Below, one piece after another: positions 27,269 to 36,244 of a stretch of 64,000 nt of DNA (positions are counted from its first letter, which is position 1; each line of letters starts with the position of its first letter). Origin of the DNA: an uncultured Prevotellaceae bacterium (GTDB lineage: Bacteria; Bacteroidota; Bacteroidia; Bacteroidales; Bacteroidaceae); assembly GCA_900316685.1 (NCBI GenBank), contig ONDS01000010.1:1-64000 (forward strand), read 5' to 3'. Position numbers and translations under genes: made by a program. The notes below the pieces were generated by a model, which saw only the letters and a program-made list of their open reading frames with translations, made no database searches and had not been told where the DNA came from.

Positions 27269-28879
27269 ATGAAAAAACTCTTATTAGGTGACGAGGCTAT
27301 CGCACAGGGTGCCATCGATGCTGGCATCAGTGGTGTGTATGCCTACCCGGGCACTCCTTCTACGGAAATCACGGAATATATCCAGGAGTCGCCCGTCGCT
27401 ATTCAACGTAACTTACATCGTAGATGGTGCACTAACGAGAAAACGGCCATGGAGGCGGCGCTTGGCATGTCCTTCATGGGAAAAAGAGCGCTCGTGTGCA
27501 TGAAACATGTGGGAATGAATGTGTGTGCCGACCCCTTCGTCAACTCGGCAATGACGGGTACAAACGGTGGGGTGGTGGTGCTCGCTGCCGACGACCCTTC
27601 CATGCACTCCTCACAGGATGAGCAGGACTCCAGGTTCTATGGCAAATTCGCCATGATACCGGTGTTCGAACCAAGCTCGCAACAGGAGGCCTACGACATG
27701 ATGGAGGTGGCTTTCGACTATTCCGAAAAGGTGAAACTGCCGGTGCTCATGAGAGTCACCACGCGCATGGCGCACTCCAGGGCGGTGGTCAATATCAAGG
27801 AGACTCCCAACGAGGAAAAACAACTCAATTACGACGCGGTGGCTTCCAACTGGGTCCTCCTGCCTGCCAACGCGAGGAAAAGAAACGATATCGTAACGGC
27901 GCAACAGGCTCAACTCGAACAGGATGCTGCTAATTCACCCTTCAATGTGCTGACCATGGCTGACAACCATTCCATGGCCATCGTGGCATCGGGCATAGCA
28001 GTCAACTACCTCAACGAGTGTTTCCCTGAGGGATGTCCTTATCCGCTGCTCAAACTGTCGGTATATCCATTGCCGAAAAACCTATTGGCACAATTGGCAC
28101 AGGTAACCGACACGTTCATGGTCATCGAGGAGGGACAACCGATCATCGAGGAGATGATGAGAGGGGTGCTGCCTTCTGACTTCAAGGTGAAAGGCCGATT
28201 GTCGGGCGACCTGCCAAGAACGGGTGAGTTGAATCCCGACTGGGTGAAAAAGGCGATGGGTATGCCGGTGCAACCGGTTTACGACAAGGCGGAGAATGTG
28301 GCCAACCGTCCACCTGCGCTGTGCCAGGGATGTGGACATCGCGATGTGTATGCGGCGCTCAACAAGGTGCTCCTCGACTATCCCAACGCTCGGGTGTTCG
28401 GAGATATAGGATGCTATACCTTGGGATTCCTGCCGCCTTACAAGGCCATCCACTCATGCGTGGATATGGGGGCGAGTATCACCATGGCCAAAGGGGCTGC
28501 CGACGCTGGTCAATGGCCGGCGGTGGCTATTATCGGCGATTCCACATTCACCCACTCGGGAATGACGGGACTGCTCGACGCCGTCAACGAGAATGCCAAC
28601 ATCACGGTCATCATCAGCGACAACCTCACAACGGCCATGACGGGAGGTCAGGACTCGGCTGGAACCAATAAGTTCGAGGCTATATGTCGTGGACTGGGTG
28701 TCAGCGACGAACACCTCAAGGTGGTTGTGCCGCTGCCGAAAAACATGGAGGAAATCACCAAGGTCATTCGCGAGGAAATAGAGTATAAGGGATTGAGCGT
28801 CATCATCCCCAGAAGGGAGTGTATGCAAACCCTGCAACGTCATCTCAAACAGAAAAAAGCCAAGGAGGAGAATAAATGA
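27269..28879 (+). CDS. iorA: Indolepyruvate:ferredoxin oxidoreductase, alpha subunit
   Basis: 536 residues: pyruvate-ferredoxin-type N-terminal domain (GVYAYPGTPSTEITEYI near 20-37) and C-terminal thiamine-diphosphate domain (CQGCGHRDVYAAL near 352, GDIGCYTLG, GDSTFTHSGMTGL and ISDNLTTAMTGGQ). It oxidises aryl pyruvates to aryl-CoA with reduction of ferredoxin. The C-terminal 4Fe-4S ferredoxin domain of many IorA proteins is absent: the chain ends shortly after IIPRREC. Overlaps iorB by four bases. Confidence 0.93.
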   Translation: MKKLLLGDEAIAQGAIDAGISGVYAYPGTPSTEITEYIQESPVAIQRNLHRRWCTNEKTAMEAALGMSFMGKRALVCMKHVGMNVCADPFVNSAMTGTNGGVVVLAADDPSMHSSQDEQDSRFYGKFAMIPVFEPSSQQEAYDMMEVAFDYSEKVKLPVLMRVTTRMAHSRAVVNIKETPNEEKQLNYDAVASNWVLLPANARKRNDIVTAQQAQLEQDAANSPFNVLTMADNHSMAIVASGIAVNYLNECFPEGCPYPLLKLSVYPLPKNLLAQLAQVTDTFMVIEEGQPIIEEMMRGVLPSDFKVKGRLSGDLPRTGELNPDWVKKAMGMPVQPVYDKAENVANRPPALCQGCGHRDVYAALNKVLLDYPNARVFGDIGCYTLGFLPPYKAIHSCVDMGASITMAKGAADAGQWPAVAIIGDSTFTHSGMTGLLDAVNENANITVIISDNLTTAMTGGQDSAGTNKFEAICRGLGVSDEHLKVVVPLPKNMEEITKVIREEIEYKGLSVIIPRRECMQTLQRHLKQKKAKEENK

Positions 28880-29448
28880 AAACGGATATCATTCTTTGCG
28901 GAGTGGGAGGACAAGGCATCCTCTCCATCGCTACCATCATCGGCGAAGCGGCCATGAACGAAAACCTGTATATCAAGCAAGCCGAGGTGCATGGCATGTC
29001 GCAACGAGGAGGCGACGTGCAGAGCAATCTCAGAATATCGTCCGAACCCATCGCCAGCGACCTGATAGGATTGGCGCAGGCGGATGTCATCATCTCCATG
29101 GAACCTATGGAGGCGCTCAGATACCTGCCTTATCTGAAAAAGTCGGGATGGATCATCACCTCGTCAAGCCCCTTCGTCAATATTCCCAATTACCCCGACT
29201 TGCAAAAGGTGATGGACGAACTGGGAAAGGTGGACAATGTCATCGCTCTTGATATCGACCAACTGGCAAAGGACAACGGGGTGCCGCGCTCGGCCAATGT
29301 CATCCTGCTCGGGGCTGCGCAAAAGGCACTGGGCATCGAATACGATAAACTTGAGGAGGCGGTCAAAAGGGTGTTTCAACGCAAAGGACAGAACATCGTC
29401 GACGCCAACATCAAGGCACTCATGTTGGGTAAAAAGGAACAGAAATGA
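28876..29448 (+). CDS. iorB: Indolepyruvate:ferredoxin oxidoreductase, beta subunit
   Basis: 190 residues of the gamma-type oxidoreductase fold: CGVGGQGILSIATIIG near 8-23 and EVHGMSQRGGDVQSNLR near 38-54 are the family signatures. It completes the IorAB enzyme. It overlaps both neighbours by four bases, so iorA, iorB and the aminotransferase are translated from one message. Confidence 0.93.
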   Translation: MKTDIILCGVGGQGILSIATIIGEAAMNENLYIKQAEVHGMSQRGGDVQSNLRISSEPIASDLIGLAQADVIISMEPMEALRYLPYLKKSGWIITSSSPFVNIPNYPDLQKVMDELGKVDNVIALDIDQLAKDNGVPRSANVILLGAAQKALGIEYDKLEEAVKRVFQRKGQNIVDANIKALMLGKKEQK

Positions 29449-30755
29449 AAACACCAATCAACAAGGAAATCATCGATAATGCCATACGCGATTATGGCAT
29501 CCAGGACTTCGCCAAGGCGACCATACGCGAGGTGAAAGCCATCGCGGCCTTCGCTGAGGAGAAAACGGGCACCGAGTTCATCAAGATGGAGATGGGCATT
29601 CCCGGACTGCCTGCCGCCAAGGTGGGGGTTGAGGCGCAAGTAAAGGCGCTACAGGAGGGTATAGCCCATAGCTATCCTGACATTCAGGGCTATCCGGAAT
29701 TGAAAAAACAGGCCTCACGATTCGTCAAGGCTTTCATCGATGTCGACATAGCTCCCGAGGGATGTGTGCCGGTGTGTGGGTCTATGCAGGGTACCTTCGC
29801 TTCGTTCCTCACGTGTTCACAGGCAGACAAGAAGAAGGACACCGTTTTGTTCATCGACCCGGGATTCCCTGTGCAGAAAATGCAACTGCAAGTGCAGGGG
29901 GTGAAATACATCACCTTCGATGTGTATGATTTCAGGGGGGATAAACTGGCTCCTAAACTGGAGTCTTATCTCGCAAATGGGAATATTTGTGCCATCGTAT
30001 ACAGCAATCCGAACAATCCGGCATGGATCTGTCTCAACGAGGATGAACTGGCTGCCATCGGACGATTGGCTACGCAATATGATGCCATCGTCATGGAGGA
30101 CCTTGCTTACTTTGCCATGGACTTCAGGCAGGATCTTTCCGTGCCCTTCCAACCGCCTTATCAGCCTACCGTGGCTAAATATACTGACAACTATATTCTG
30201 CTCATCAGTGGGTCAAAGGCATTTAGCTATGCGGGAGAACGCATCGGCGTGACGTGTATAGGCGACAAACTGTTCCATCGCCATTTCGACGACCTCTCGG
30301 CTCGCTACGAAGGACTGCCCTTCGGATTGGTCTTCTCTACGCGAATGCTTTATGCTTTGTCATCGGGCACCAGTCATAGTGCGCAGTTTGCCATGGCGGC
30401 GATGATGAAGGCGGCGTGCGACGGCGACTATGATTTCCGCGACGAGGTGATGGTCTATGGGCGCAGGGCGAAGAAACTCAAGGAGATATTCACTCGTCAT
30501 GGCTTCCATATTGTCTACGATACGGATATAGACCGTCCCATCGCCGATGGCTTCTATTTCACCATCGGTTATCCGGGTATGGACAGTGGTACACTGGCTC
30601 ACGAACTGATGTATTATGGGGTGAGTGCCATCTGCCTCATCACCACTGGTAGCCATCAAGAGGGACTACGCGTCTGCACTTCTTTCATCGAGGACCATCA
30701 ATACGATATCCTCGACGAGAGGATGGCCATCTTCCAGCAAAACAATCCTGTATAA
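29445..30755 (+). CDS. Class I/II PLP-dependent aminotransferase
   Basis: 436 residues. PLP-enzyme landmarks: YSNPNNPAWICL near 184-195 (Asn-Pro), MEDLAYFAMDF near 216, and SGSKAFSYAGERIG near 255-268 holding the Schiff-base Lys and the phosphate-binding Arg. Coupled with IorAB it likely converts aromatic amino acids to aryl pyruvates, so the operon would form an aryl amino acid to aryl-CoA route (energy or aryl-acid synthesis). The start overlaps iorB by four bases. Confidence 0.9.
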   Translation: MKTPINKEIIDNAIRDYGIQDFAKATIREVKAIAAFAEEKTGTEFIKMEMGIPGLPAAKVGVEAQVKALQEGIAHSYPDIQGYPELKKQASRFVKAFIDVDIAPEGCVPVCGSMQGTFASFLTCSQADKKKDTVLFIDPGFPVQKMQLQVQGVKYITFDVYDFRGDKLAPKLESYLANGNICAIVYSNPNNPAWICLNEDELAAIGRLATQYDAIVMEDLAYFAMDFRQDLSVPFQPPYQPTVAKYTDNYILLISGSKAFSYAGERIGVTCIGDKLFHRHFDDLSARYEGLPFGLVFSTRMLYALSSGTSHSAQFAMAAMMKAACDGDYDFRDEVMVYGRRAKKLKEIFTRHGFHIVYDTDIDRPIADGFYFTIGYPGMDSGTLAHELMYYGVSAICLITTGSHQEGLRVCTSFIEDHQYDILDERMAIFQQNNPV

Positions 30756-30763
30756 CACGTTTA

Positions 30764-30800
30764 GCGAAAGAGGCGCACAAGGCGCCTCTTTCGCTTTTCT
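30764..30800 (+). terminator. Rho-independent terminator of the ior operon
   Basis: Perfect 13-bp stem gcgaaagaggcgc (30764-30776) / gcgcctctttcgc (30782-30794), loop acaag, then tttt. It follows the aminotransferase stop by eight bases. Confidence 0.85.
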
Positions 30801-30835
30801 ATCGTTTCTTCCGTTTCTATTGTTTCTATAACTAA

Positions 30836-30876
30836 TCTCTCACCCCTCACTTCTCACCCCTCACTTCTCACCCCTC
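30836..30876. repeat. Tandem ctcacccctcactt repeat
   Basis: Three units; the last supplies the final codons and stop of the PqqD gene at 30868. One of several pyrimidine-rich repeats in this genome. Confidence 0.6.
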
Positions 30877-31137
30877 AATGATATCCGTCTCTTTCCAACT
30901 TTGTATAATCGAGAGACTGTCTTTCAGAGCCACGGCTTCATCCACATCGTAAACATCCGTCAACAACTTGGCCAGGTCTTCGGCATCGAAGTCCTTGCCT
31001 TGAATGGCCTCCCAGAGGTAGGCGGCACTCTCATTCATACTGATGATATTTCCGTAGTCGATGTTCTCCTTGCCCTCGGCCACGAGTATCTTCTCGCCTG
31101 CTATCGTACGCAGGGCAAATCCTTTTTTTGCTCTCAT
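30868..31137 (-). CDS. PqqD-like protein
   Basis: 89 residues with the PqqD winged-helix pattern: a beta hairpin (GFALRTIAGEKILVAEG), SAAYLWEAIQGKDFDAEDLAKLL (about 38-60) and VYDVDEAVALKDSLSIIQSW. PqqD proteins present precursor peptides to modifying enzymes (RiPP recognition element); stand-alone versions occur next to HprK-like kinases. It overlaps the peptidase gene by four bases and ends the operon 33059-30868. Its last codons (EG-stop) come from a tandem repeat. Confidence 0.85.
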   Translation of the reverse strand: MRAKKGFALRTIAGEKILVAEGKENIDYGNIISMNESAAYLWEAIQGKDFDAEDLAKLLTDVYDVDEAVALKDSLSIIQSWKETDIIEG

Positions 31138-31625
31138 TGTATTTTGGGTTTAAAAATTTTCAACCAGATTCTTCGGTAAAAAGCCAAGAGATAACGGCGG
31201 ATAGGGTAAAGACGCGTCCAAAACCAGGAATAAATCTTCCATTTCTTGCCGTCGGTACTGTCTAACGTGTCACGGCCCTTACGGTAAAAACCCAAGGCCT
31301 TGGCTTTCACGTCGCCTATCTTGCAATGCTCCACACCAAGGTTGCCATCGCCTCGAAGGGTGACATCGTCGCCGTCGATGGCGATGATACGGTGCAACAC
31401 GTATTTCTTCGGCGAAATCTCGGCTAATACGGCATCGCCTACTTGTGGGTCTTTGGCCAACGTTAGCAACGCCTTGTCGCGGTCGTTCTCCAAAAAAGGA
31501 CGCATACTGTAACCGCGTAGGTTGATGGTTACGGTCTTGCCCTTCTCAAGATCTGATACCACCATGGGCAACAATATCTCATTAGGAAACTGTATCTTCT
31601 GGATGGGCCTGCGATTGTTTGCCAT
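31134..31625 (-). CDS. S24/S26-like peptidase (signal-peptidase fold)
   Basis: 163 residues from the ATG at 31625; the longer frame to 31742 runs back into the kinase gene. GYSMRPFL near 39-46 carries the catalytic Ser, and YVLHRIIAIDGDDVTLRGD near 74-92 has a His where bacterial leader peptidases have Lys, the archaeal/ER-type arrangement. The C-terminus is basic and aromatic, perhaps membrane-associated. It is five bases past the kinase gene and overlaps PqqD, so it may cut the peptide handled by that system. Confidence 0.75.
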   Translation of the reverse strand: MANNRRPIQKIQFPNEILLPMVVSDLEKGKTVTINLRGYSMRPFLENDRDKALLTLAKDPQVGDAVLAEISPKKYVLHRIIAIDGDDVTLRGDGNLGVEHCKIGDVKAKALGFYRKGRDTLDSTDGKKWKIYSWFWTRLYPIRRYLLAFYRRIWLKIFKPKIQ

Positions 31626-31630
31626 GACTG

Positions 31631-32524
31631 TCAGTTTTTTATCGCTACTCCGCGGTAACACACCCAGGCCGAATCGGCGTCGGGCAGGCAATGCAATATG
31701 TAGATGCCGGTGGTCTCCACCACTTGCGTCACCGTGTCGCACACTTCATGATAGATGTCCTTGTCCCATTTCATCGAACTGCACGATGGAAGGAAACTGG
31801 CAAAACCATTCACTGGCGACAATTTTTCCAAACTGTTCTCCGAGGCGCGGTCGATACGGGTCACGGCTCCCAAACGGGCTTTCACATTGCGGTAGCAGGG
31901 GGTTTTGCCGCTCCACGGACTGCCGTAAATATAGGCTTGGCCATCCACCATGCGCACAATGGGATTGTCGTCGTTCATCAGGTCGCAACCGGGTATGTTG
32001 CGCAGCCAATTGCTCACCTGGGTCGACTTGCCGGTGCCGCTCTTGGCGATGAAGGCATAACCGTAACCGTCCTTGCGTACCAAAGAGGCGTGGATGAGCA
32101 GACAGCGCGCTCTGCTCGAACGGAATGAGAACGACAACATCAGGGCATTGTTCAGTCCGAAACAACGCATGTTGTAATTGCCGTTCAACGCTATCTTGCA
32201 ATGACGGAATTCCTTGTCCGACTGAAGCATGCAACAATCGTAACCGTTCAGGTCGCGAATGATGAACTGGTAACCACCGGTGGGCAACAAATCCACTACA
32301 GTGTCGCCGTTGCCGGTGTCGAACGTGCGGATACGTTCGCGTTGCGACTTGGGATAGGGTGGGGTGCTGTCGTCGATGGTCACTTCCAAAAAGGGATCTC
32401 CATCAATATGGTCCACACGGAAGGGCTCAAACGAACGAATCAGGTGCATGCCGTTGAAACGGCTCTCAACAAAATTGATGCGGATAGGCAGGTCGGCCAG
32501 CACAAAATCATTCACACTCTCCAT
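31631..32524 (-). CDS. HprK-like serine kinase
   Basis: 297 residues. P-loop AKSGTGKSTQ near 167-176, followed by MNDDNPIVR near 190 and YGSPWSGKT near 206-214, as in the C-terminal domain of HPr kinase. The N-terminal ~150 residues (DPFLEVTIDDSTPPYP...) are the sandwich typical of stand-alone members. No HPr gene is near. Such kinases next to PqqD proteins phosphorylate peptide substrates in some lasso-peptide systems, which is the basis for the functional guess. Part of a four-gene operon with 4-5 base gaps. Confidence 0.75.
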   Translation of the reverse strand: MESVNDFVLADLPIRINFVESRFNGMHLIRSFEPFRVDHIDGDPFLEVTIDDSTPPYPKSQRERIRTFDTGNGDTVVDLLPTGGYQFIIRDLNGYDCCMLQSDKEFRHCKIALNGNYNMRCFGLNNALMLSFSFRSSRARCLLIHASLVRKDGYGYAFIAKSGTGKSTQVSNWLRNIPGCDLMNDDNPIVRMVDGQAYIYGSPWSGKTPCYRNVKARLGAVTRIDRASENSLEKLSPVNGFASFLPSCSSMKWDKDIYHEVCDTVTQVVETTGIYILHCLPDADSAWVCYRGVAIKN

Positions 32525-32528
32525 CGGA

Positions 32529-33059
32529 CTACGGGGTTACTTGCTGTACTTGTTGCTTCTCAGCTGCTTTCGCGGCTTTCTCGGCGGCTTTGCGGGCGGC
32601 TTTCAACTCTCGGCGGGTCATCACTGGCTTCTCCTCGGCCTCGTACGATGGCTTAACCGACACGAAACGGAACGCATCGCGCATCACATTCACCACACGA
32701 AAACGAGGATTCCCTTTCTTAGGGTTCTCGTAACGCTTCCGCAAGGAGAGGTATTTCTTCATGATCTCCTTCTCCGTCTCGGCATAGAACAATACGCAAG
32801 TGCGGTTGTTCTCTCCTATGTTGGTGAAATAATTCTTCAATTGCGAGGAATATTCATGACGATCCAGCAAAAACTTGCTGCTCGTATCAATCCATGCACT
32901 GTCGATCGTCTGGATTTCCGTGAAATAGACGGTGGAGTCATTAAACGAGGCGGAAAAACCAAAGGCGTACACACGCATGCACTCACGACCTTTGGCCTGT
33001 CCGTCTAAAGTAATGAGCGTGAACAAAAACAGCACACTCAAAAATTTTAATATCTTCAT
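32529..33059 (-). CDS. Secreted protein of unknown function, first gene of the PqqD/HprK operon
   Basis: 176 residues with a signal peptide (about 1-22, ending DGQAKG). The middle part (RVYAFGFSASFNDSTVYFTEI, FLLDRHEYSSQLKNYF, CVLFYAETEKEIMKKYLSLRKRY) resembles a small periplasmic protein family common in Bacteroidales; the last 30 residues are Arg/Lys/Ala-rich and likely helical. No function can be assigned. It ends four bases before the kinase gene and is probably co-transcribed with it. Confidence 0.6.
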   Translation of the reverse strand: MKILKFLSVLFLFTLITLDGQAKGRECMRVYAFGFSASFNDSTVYFTEIQTIDSAWIDTSSKFLLDRHEYSSQLKNYFTNIGENNRTCVLFYAETEKEIMKKYLSLRKRYENPKKGNPRFRVVNVMRDAFRFVSVKPSYEAEEKPVMTRRELKAARKAAEKAAKAAEKQQVQQVTP

Positions 33060-33080
33060 CTTCTTTTACTATAACTTCTT

Positions 33081-33299
33081 AACTTTCTCCTCTACTTTCC
33101 TCCCCTCTAAGGTAACTTTCTCCCCTTCTTTCCTCCCCTCTAAGGTAACTTTCTCCCCTTCTTTCCTCCACTCTAAGGTAACTTTCTCCCCTTCTTTCCT
33201 CACCTCTAAGGTAACTTCGTCCCCTTCTTTCCTCCCCTCTAAGGTAACTTCGTCCCCTTCTTTCCTCCTCTCTAAGGTAACTTCGTCCCCTCCTTTTCC
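33081..33299. repeat. 33-bp tandem array
   Basis: Six full units and one partial unit of a 33-bp pyrimidine-rich repeat (aactttctccccttctttcc plus tcccctctaaggt), differing at a few positions. It is directly upstream of the secreted-protein gene (start 33059). No spacers, so not CRISPR. The plus-strand translation gives an 11-residue repeat (PSKVTFSPSFL) with no sign of being expressed. Confidence 0.85.
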
Positions 33300-33329
33300 A
33301 AAGGCGATTTAGTCCTTAAGCGGACAAAA

Positions 33330-33422
33330 TCTTCAAGTAGGGGTGGTTTGTCAAACACAGTCCCAACCTTTTTCTTTCTCCTTCCCTTTGGGAGGGTCGG
33401 TGTGGGCTCCCAACCTCTTTTC
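33330..33422. repeat. Dispersed gggagggtcgg palindromic repeat
   Basis: aggggtggtttgtcaaacacag, then ccttccctttgggagggtcggtgtggg and cccaacctctttt. The same words occur at 55480-55645 (intergenic) and inside the synthetase gene at 62545-62712. Confidence 0.6.
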
Positions 33423-33425
33423 CGC

Positions 33426-34289
33426 TCACTGTCCTAAATACGTTTTCAGCATCTTGTTCTTGGTGTTATGGCGCAGTCGGCGGATGGCTTTCTCCTTGAT
33501 CTGCCTCACTCGCTCACGCGTCAATCCGAACTTCTCGCCAATCTCTTCCAATGTCATCTCGGGCTGGTCGATGCCGAAAAAGGCCTCAATGATATTGCGC
33601 TCACGTTCATTCAGCGTCTGGAGCGCTCGTTTGATTTCTTCACGCAACGACTCAATCACCAGCAAGTTGTCGGCCATAGGAGTGTCGGGGTTGGGCAGCA
33701 CATCGAGCAGACTGTTCTCCTCGCCCTCACTGAAGGGGGCATCCACGGAGATGTGGCGGGTGCCGGCCTTCAAGGCATCTTCGATCTTGTCCTGTGGCAA
33801 ATCCACACGCTCGGCTATCTCGTCAACACTCGGACGACGCTCGTGCTCTTGCTCGAAAATGCTCTGCGCACGGGTGATCTTGCTCACCGAACTCACCTGG
33901 TTCAGGGGGATGCGTACGATACGGCTCTGCTCGGCTATGGCTGACAGGATACTCTGACGTATCCACCATACGGCATAGCTGATGAACTTGAACCCACGGG
34001 TCTCGTCAAATTTCTCCGCGGCTTTGATCAAACCGAGATTACCCTCGTTGATGAGGTCGGGTAGACTCAAACCCTGGTTTTGGTATTGCTTCGCCACGGA
34101 GACGACGAAACGCAGGTTGGCACGCGTCAATTTCTCCAATGCCTCACGGTCACCTTTACGGATGCGCTGGGCTAATTCAACCTCTTCCTCCACGGTAAGA
34201 AGCTCTTCATGTCCTATCTCCTGTAGATATTTATCTAAGGAGGCACTCTCTCGATTGGTGATGGATTTGCTGATTTTTAACTGTCTCAT
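33426..34289 (-). CDS. rpoD: Primary sigma factor, short Bacteroidota type
   Basis: 287 residues: region 1.2 ([18 protein letters not shown]), regions 2-2.4 ([16 protein letters not shown] to [10 protein letters not shown]), region 3 and region 4 ([20 protein letters not shown] near 240-260). Region 1.1 is absent, as normal for the Bacteroidota housekeeping sigma (sigma-ABfr). It recognises the TTTG / TAnnTTTG promoters seen in the window. It stands alone in its transcription unit. Confidence 0.93.
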   Translation of the reverse strand: MRQLKISKSITNRESASLDKYLQEIGHEELLTVEEEVELAQRIRKGDREALEKLTRANLRFVVSVAKQYQNQGLSLPDLINEGNLGLIKAAEKFDETRGFKFISYAVWWIRQSILSAIAEQSRIVRIPLNQVSSVSKITRAQSIFEQEHERRPSVDEIAERVDLPQDKIEDALKAGTRHISVDAPFSEGEENSLLDVLPNPDTPMADNLLVIESLREEIKRALQTLNERERNIIEAFFGIDQPEMTLEEIGEKFGLTRERVRQIKEKAIRRLRHNTKNKMLKTYLGQ

Positions 34290-34411
34290 GAAGCATTATA
34301 GTTGATACCATTTGCAAAAATAATGGATTTCGAACAAATAACAAACAAATTCGCAAAGATTTTGCGAATTTGTTTGTTATGCTCCCCCCTTCCTTTTTAC
34401 TATTTTGCCTT

Positions 34412-35875
34412 TTACTCACTTTCCAACGGGATGGCGAAATATTTCTTCTTGCCCGTGGGGAACACTCCTTGGATGTAAAGAACGGGTTCCTTGCTCGTCG
34501 AGGCGTCCTTCACTGCTTTCTGCAGATCGTCGACAGTGCGCATCACTTCGTCGTTCACACGCTGGATGATGAAACCTTTCACCACACCGGCATCCTTCAA
34601 TGCGCCGTTGTTCACCTTCAGCACTTCCAGACCATAGTTGATGCCCAACTGGCGTTGTTTGGCCTCGTCCAACTCCTTGAAACTGGCTCCCAGCACATCC
34701 AAATCGGCGGGCTTAACTATACCTGTATTGCCTTGGGCGTTCTTCAGCGTCACGGTCTTCTCCTGGCGCTTCTTGTTGTGGAGGTAGACTATGCGAACTT
34801 TGTCACCGGGACGTTTGCTGGCCAATATCTCTTGCAGCTCGGCCATCTTGGTCACGGGCTTGCCGTCCAACGAGATAATCACGTCGCCTTCTACCAAACC
34901 GGCATCGGCTCCGGCACCGCTCTCGCTTACCTTGGCTACATATACACCGTCGTTGGTGCCTAAGTCCACTTCTTCGCCACGCGAACGCTGGGCGTCGATA
35001 TAGTTGTGCACATCCTGACCCTGGATGTCGAGCAACGCACGCTGGACGGTGCCGTAACGCTTCAGGTCGTCAACCACCTTGGTCATGATTGAGGTGGGGA
35101 TGGCGAAACCATAACCGCTATAGCTGCCCGTCTGCGAATACAGCATGGCATTGATGCCTACCAACTCGCCCTGGGTGTTCACCAACGCACCGCCGGAGTT
35201 GCCGGCGTTGATGGCGGCATCGGTCTGGATGAACGACTCCACACCATTGGCATACAACGAACGGGCCTTGGCACTCACGATACCGGCGGTCACGGTGTTG
35301 TTCAGGTTGAAGGGGTTGCCGATGGCCAGCACCCATTCGCCTACCTTCAGCTTCTCGGAGTCGCCGACAACGATGGCGGGAAGACCACTGGCATCTATCT
35401 TGATGAGGGCTAAGTCGGTGGTGGGGTCGTTGCCGATGATACGGGCACTGAACTCGCGGTTGTCGTTCAGCGTCACGGTCAACTCGTCGGCTCCGTCAAC
35501 CACGTGGTTGTTGGTGGCTATGTAACCGTCGCTGCTGATGATCACACCGCTGCCCGACGCTTCACGACGAGGGGTCTGAACCTGACGGCGTTGGGTGCCG
35601 CCCCTCTCCCTGCTGCCAGGATTGCCGAAGAATCCGAAGGGGTCGCTGAAGAAATCCTCGAAAGGATCTGACTGCACATCCACGGAACGGGTCTTCGAGG
35701 TCTGCACATATTTGATATGGACCACGGCGGGAAGGGCCTTCTCCGCAGCATAAGTCAAATCAACAAGTCCGGAAGGGGGTAACTGGGCGGCTCTTGCATC
35801 GTTGAGGCCGCTCATCGAAAGGGTCAGACCGCTTAGGGCCATGACCACCATCACACTTTTCATTTTCATGTTCAT
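34412..35875 (-). CDS. HtrA/DegQ-type periplasmic serine protease
   Basis: 487 residues, signal peptide about 1-30 (ends at ARAA). Trypsin-like domain with His in ATNNHVVDG near 125, Asp in DPTTDLALI near 155 and Ser in INAGNSGGAL near 230, then two PDZ domains (about 270-370 and 390-480). It degrades and chaperones misfolded envelope proteins. A minus-strand -7 candidate TAAATTTG lies at 36000-36007. Confidence 0.93.
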   Translation of the reverse strand: MNMKMKSVMVVMALSGLTLSMSGLNDARAAQLPPSGLVDLTYAAEKALPAVVHIKYVQTSKTRSVDVQSDPFEDFFSDPFGFFGNPGSRERGGTQRRQVQTPRREASGSGVIISSDGYIATNNHVVDGADELTVTLNDNREFSARIIGNDPTTDLALIKIDASGLPAIVVGDSEKLKVGEWVLAIGNPFNLNNTVTAGIVSAKARSLYANGVESFIQTDAAINAGNSGGALVNTQGELVGINAMLYSQTGSYSGYGFAIPTSIMTKVVDDLKRYGTVQRALLDIQGQDVHNYIDAQRSRGEEVDLGTNDGVYVAKVSESGAGADAGLVEGDVIISLDGKPVTKMAELQEILASKRPGDKVRIVYLHNKKRQEKTVTLKNAQGNTGIVKPADLDVLGASFKELDEAKQRQLGINYGLEVLKVNNGALKDAGVVKGFIIQRVNDEVMRTVDDLQKAVKDASTSKEPVLYIQGVFPTGKKKYFAIPLESE

Positions 35876-35910
35876 GATCTAATTATATTTTTGTATCAAT
35901 TTTTTGTCCT

Positions 35911-35974
35911 TTTGTTCGTATGTCTAAAGACTTTTGTCCGTATGTCTAAAGAACTGTTCCTATGCCTAAAGAAC
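35911..35974. repeat. Three units of a ~22-bp tctaaaga repeat
   Basis: Units tttgttcgtatgtctaaaga, tttgtccgtatgtctaaaga and a shorter tgttcctatgcctaaaga. Related words are near 13280-13340 and 53805. The rest of 35975-36230 is AT-rich with no gene seen. Confidence 0.55.
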
Positions 35975-36231
35975 CGTTTCTTTATCGTAAAAGTTATTGC
36001 AAATTTAGGGGCATTTTTCTTTTTAACGTCAATTTGGCATAACCTTTTGTCTACTTTTAACAATCAAAATGTGAATGTTAACGGCTATTAGCGGCAAACA
36101 CTCTTTTTTTAATGTTTCTTTAGCACATATGTCAGGGCATAGATACTCACTCCCCTCCTTTTCAACAACCTCCTTCACCACTGAAATTTGAATTACTTGA
36201 ACAAAATCCAGCATCTATCGTTTTTTTTTCA

Positions 36232-36239
36232 TAACTTTG
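36232..36239 (+). promoter_or_regulatory. -7 element of rnpB
   Basis: TAACTTTG six bases before the first base of the P1 stem, an excellent position for the start of RNase P RNA. Confidence 0.6.
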
Positions 36240-36244
36240 CAGCC

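Noticed and set aside
33081-33299. Regular repeats that could suggest a CRISPR array
   Set aside because: The units are contiguous with no spacers, pyrimidine-rich and not palindromic; no cas genes are near.
32932-33312. Plus-strand frame with an 11-residue repeat across the 33-bp array
   Set aside because: It is the translation of the array and of the antisense of a good gene; no promoter and the composition is that of the repeat.
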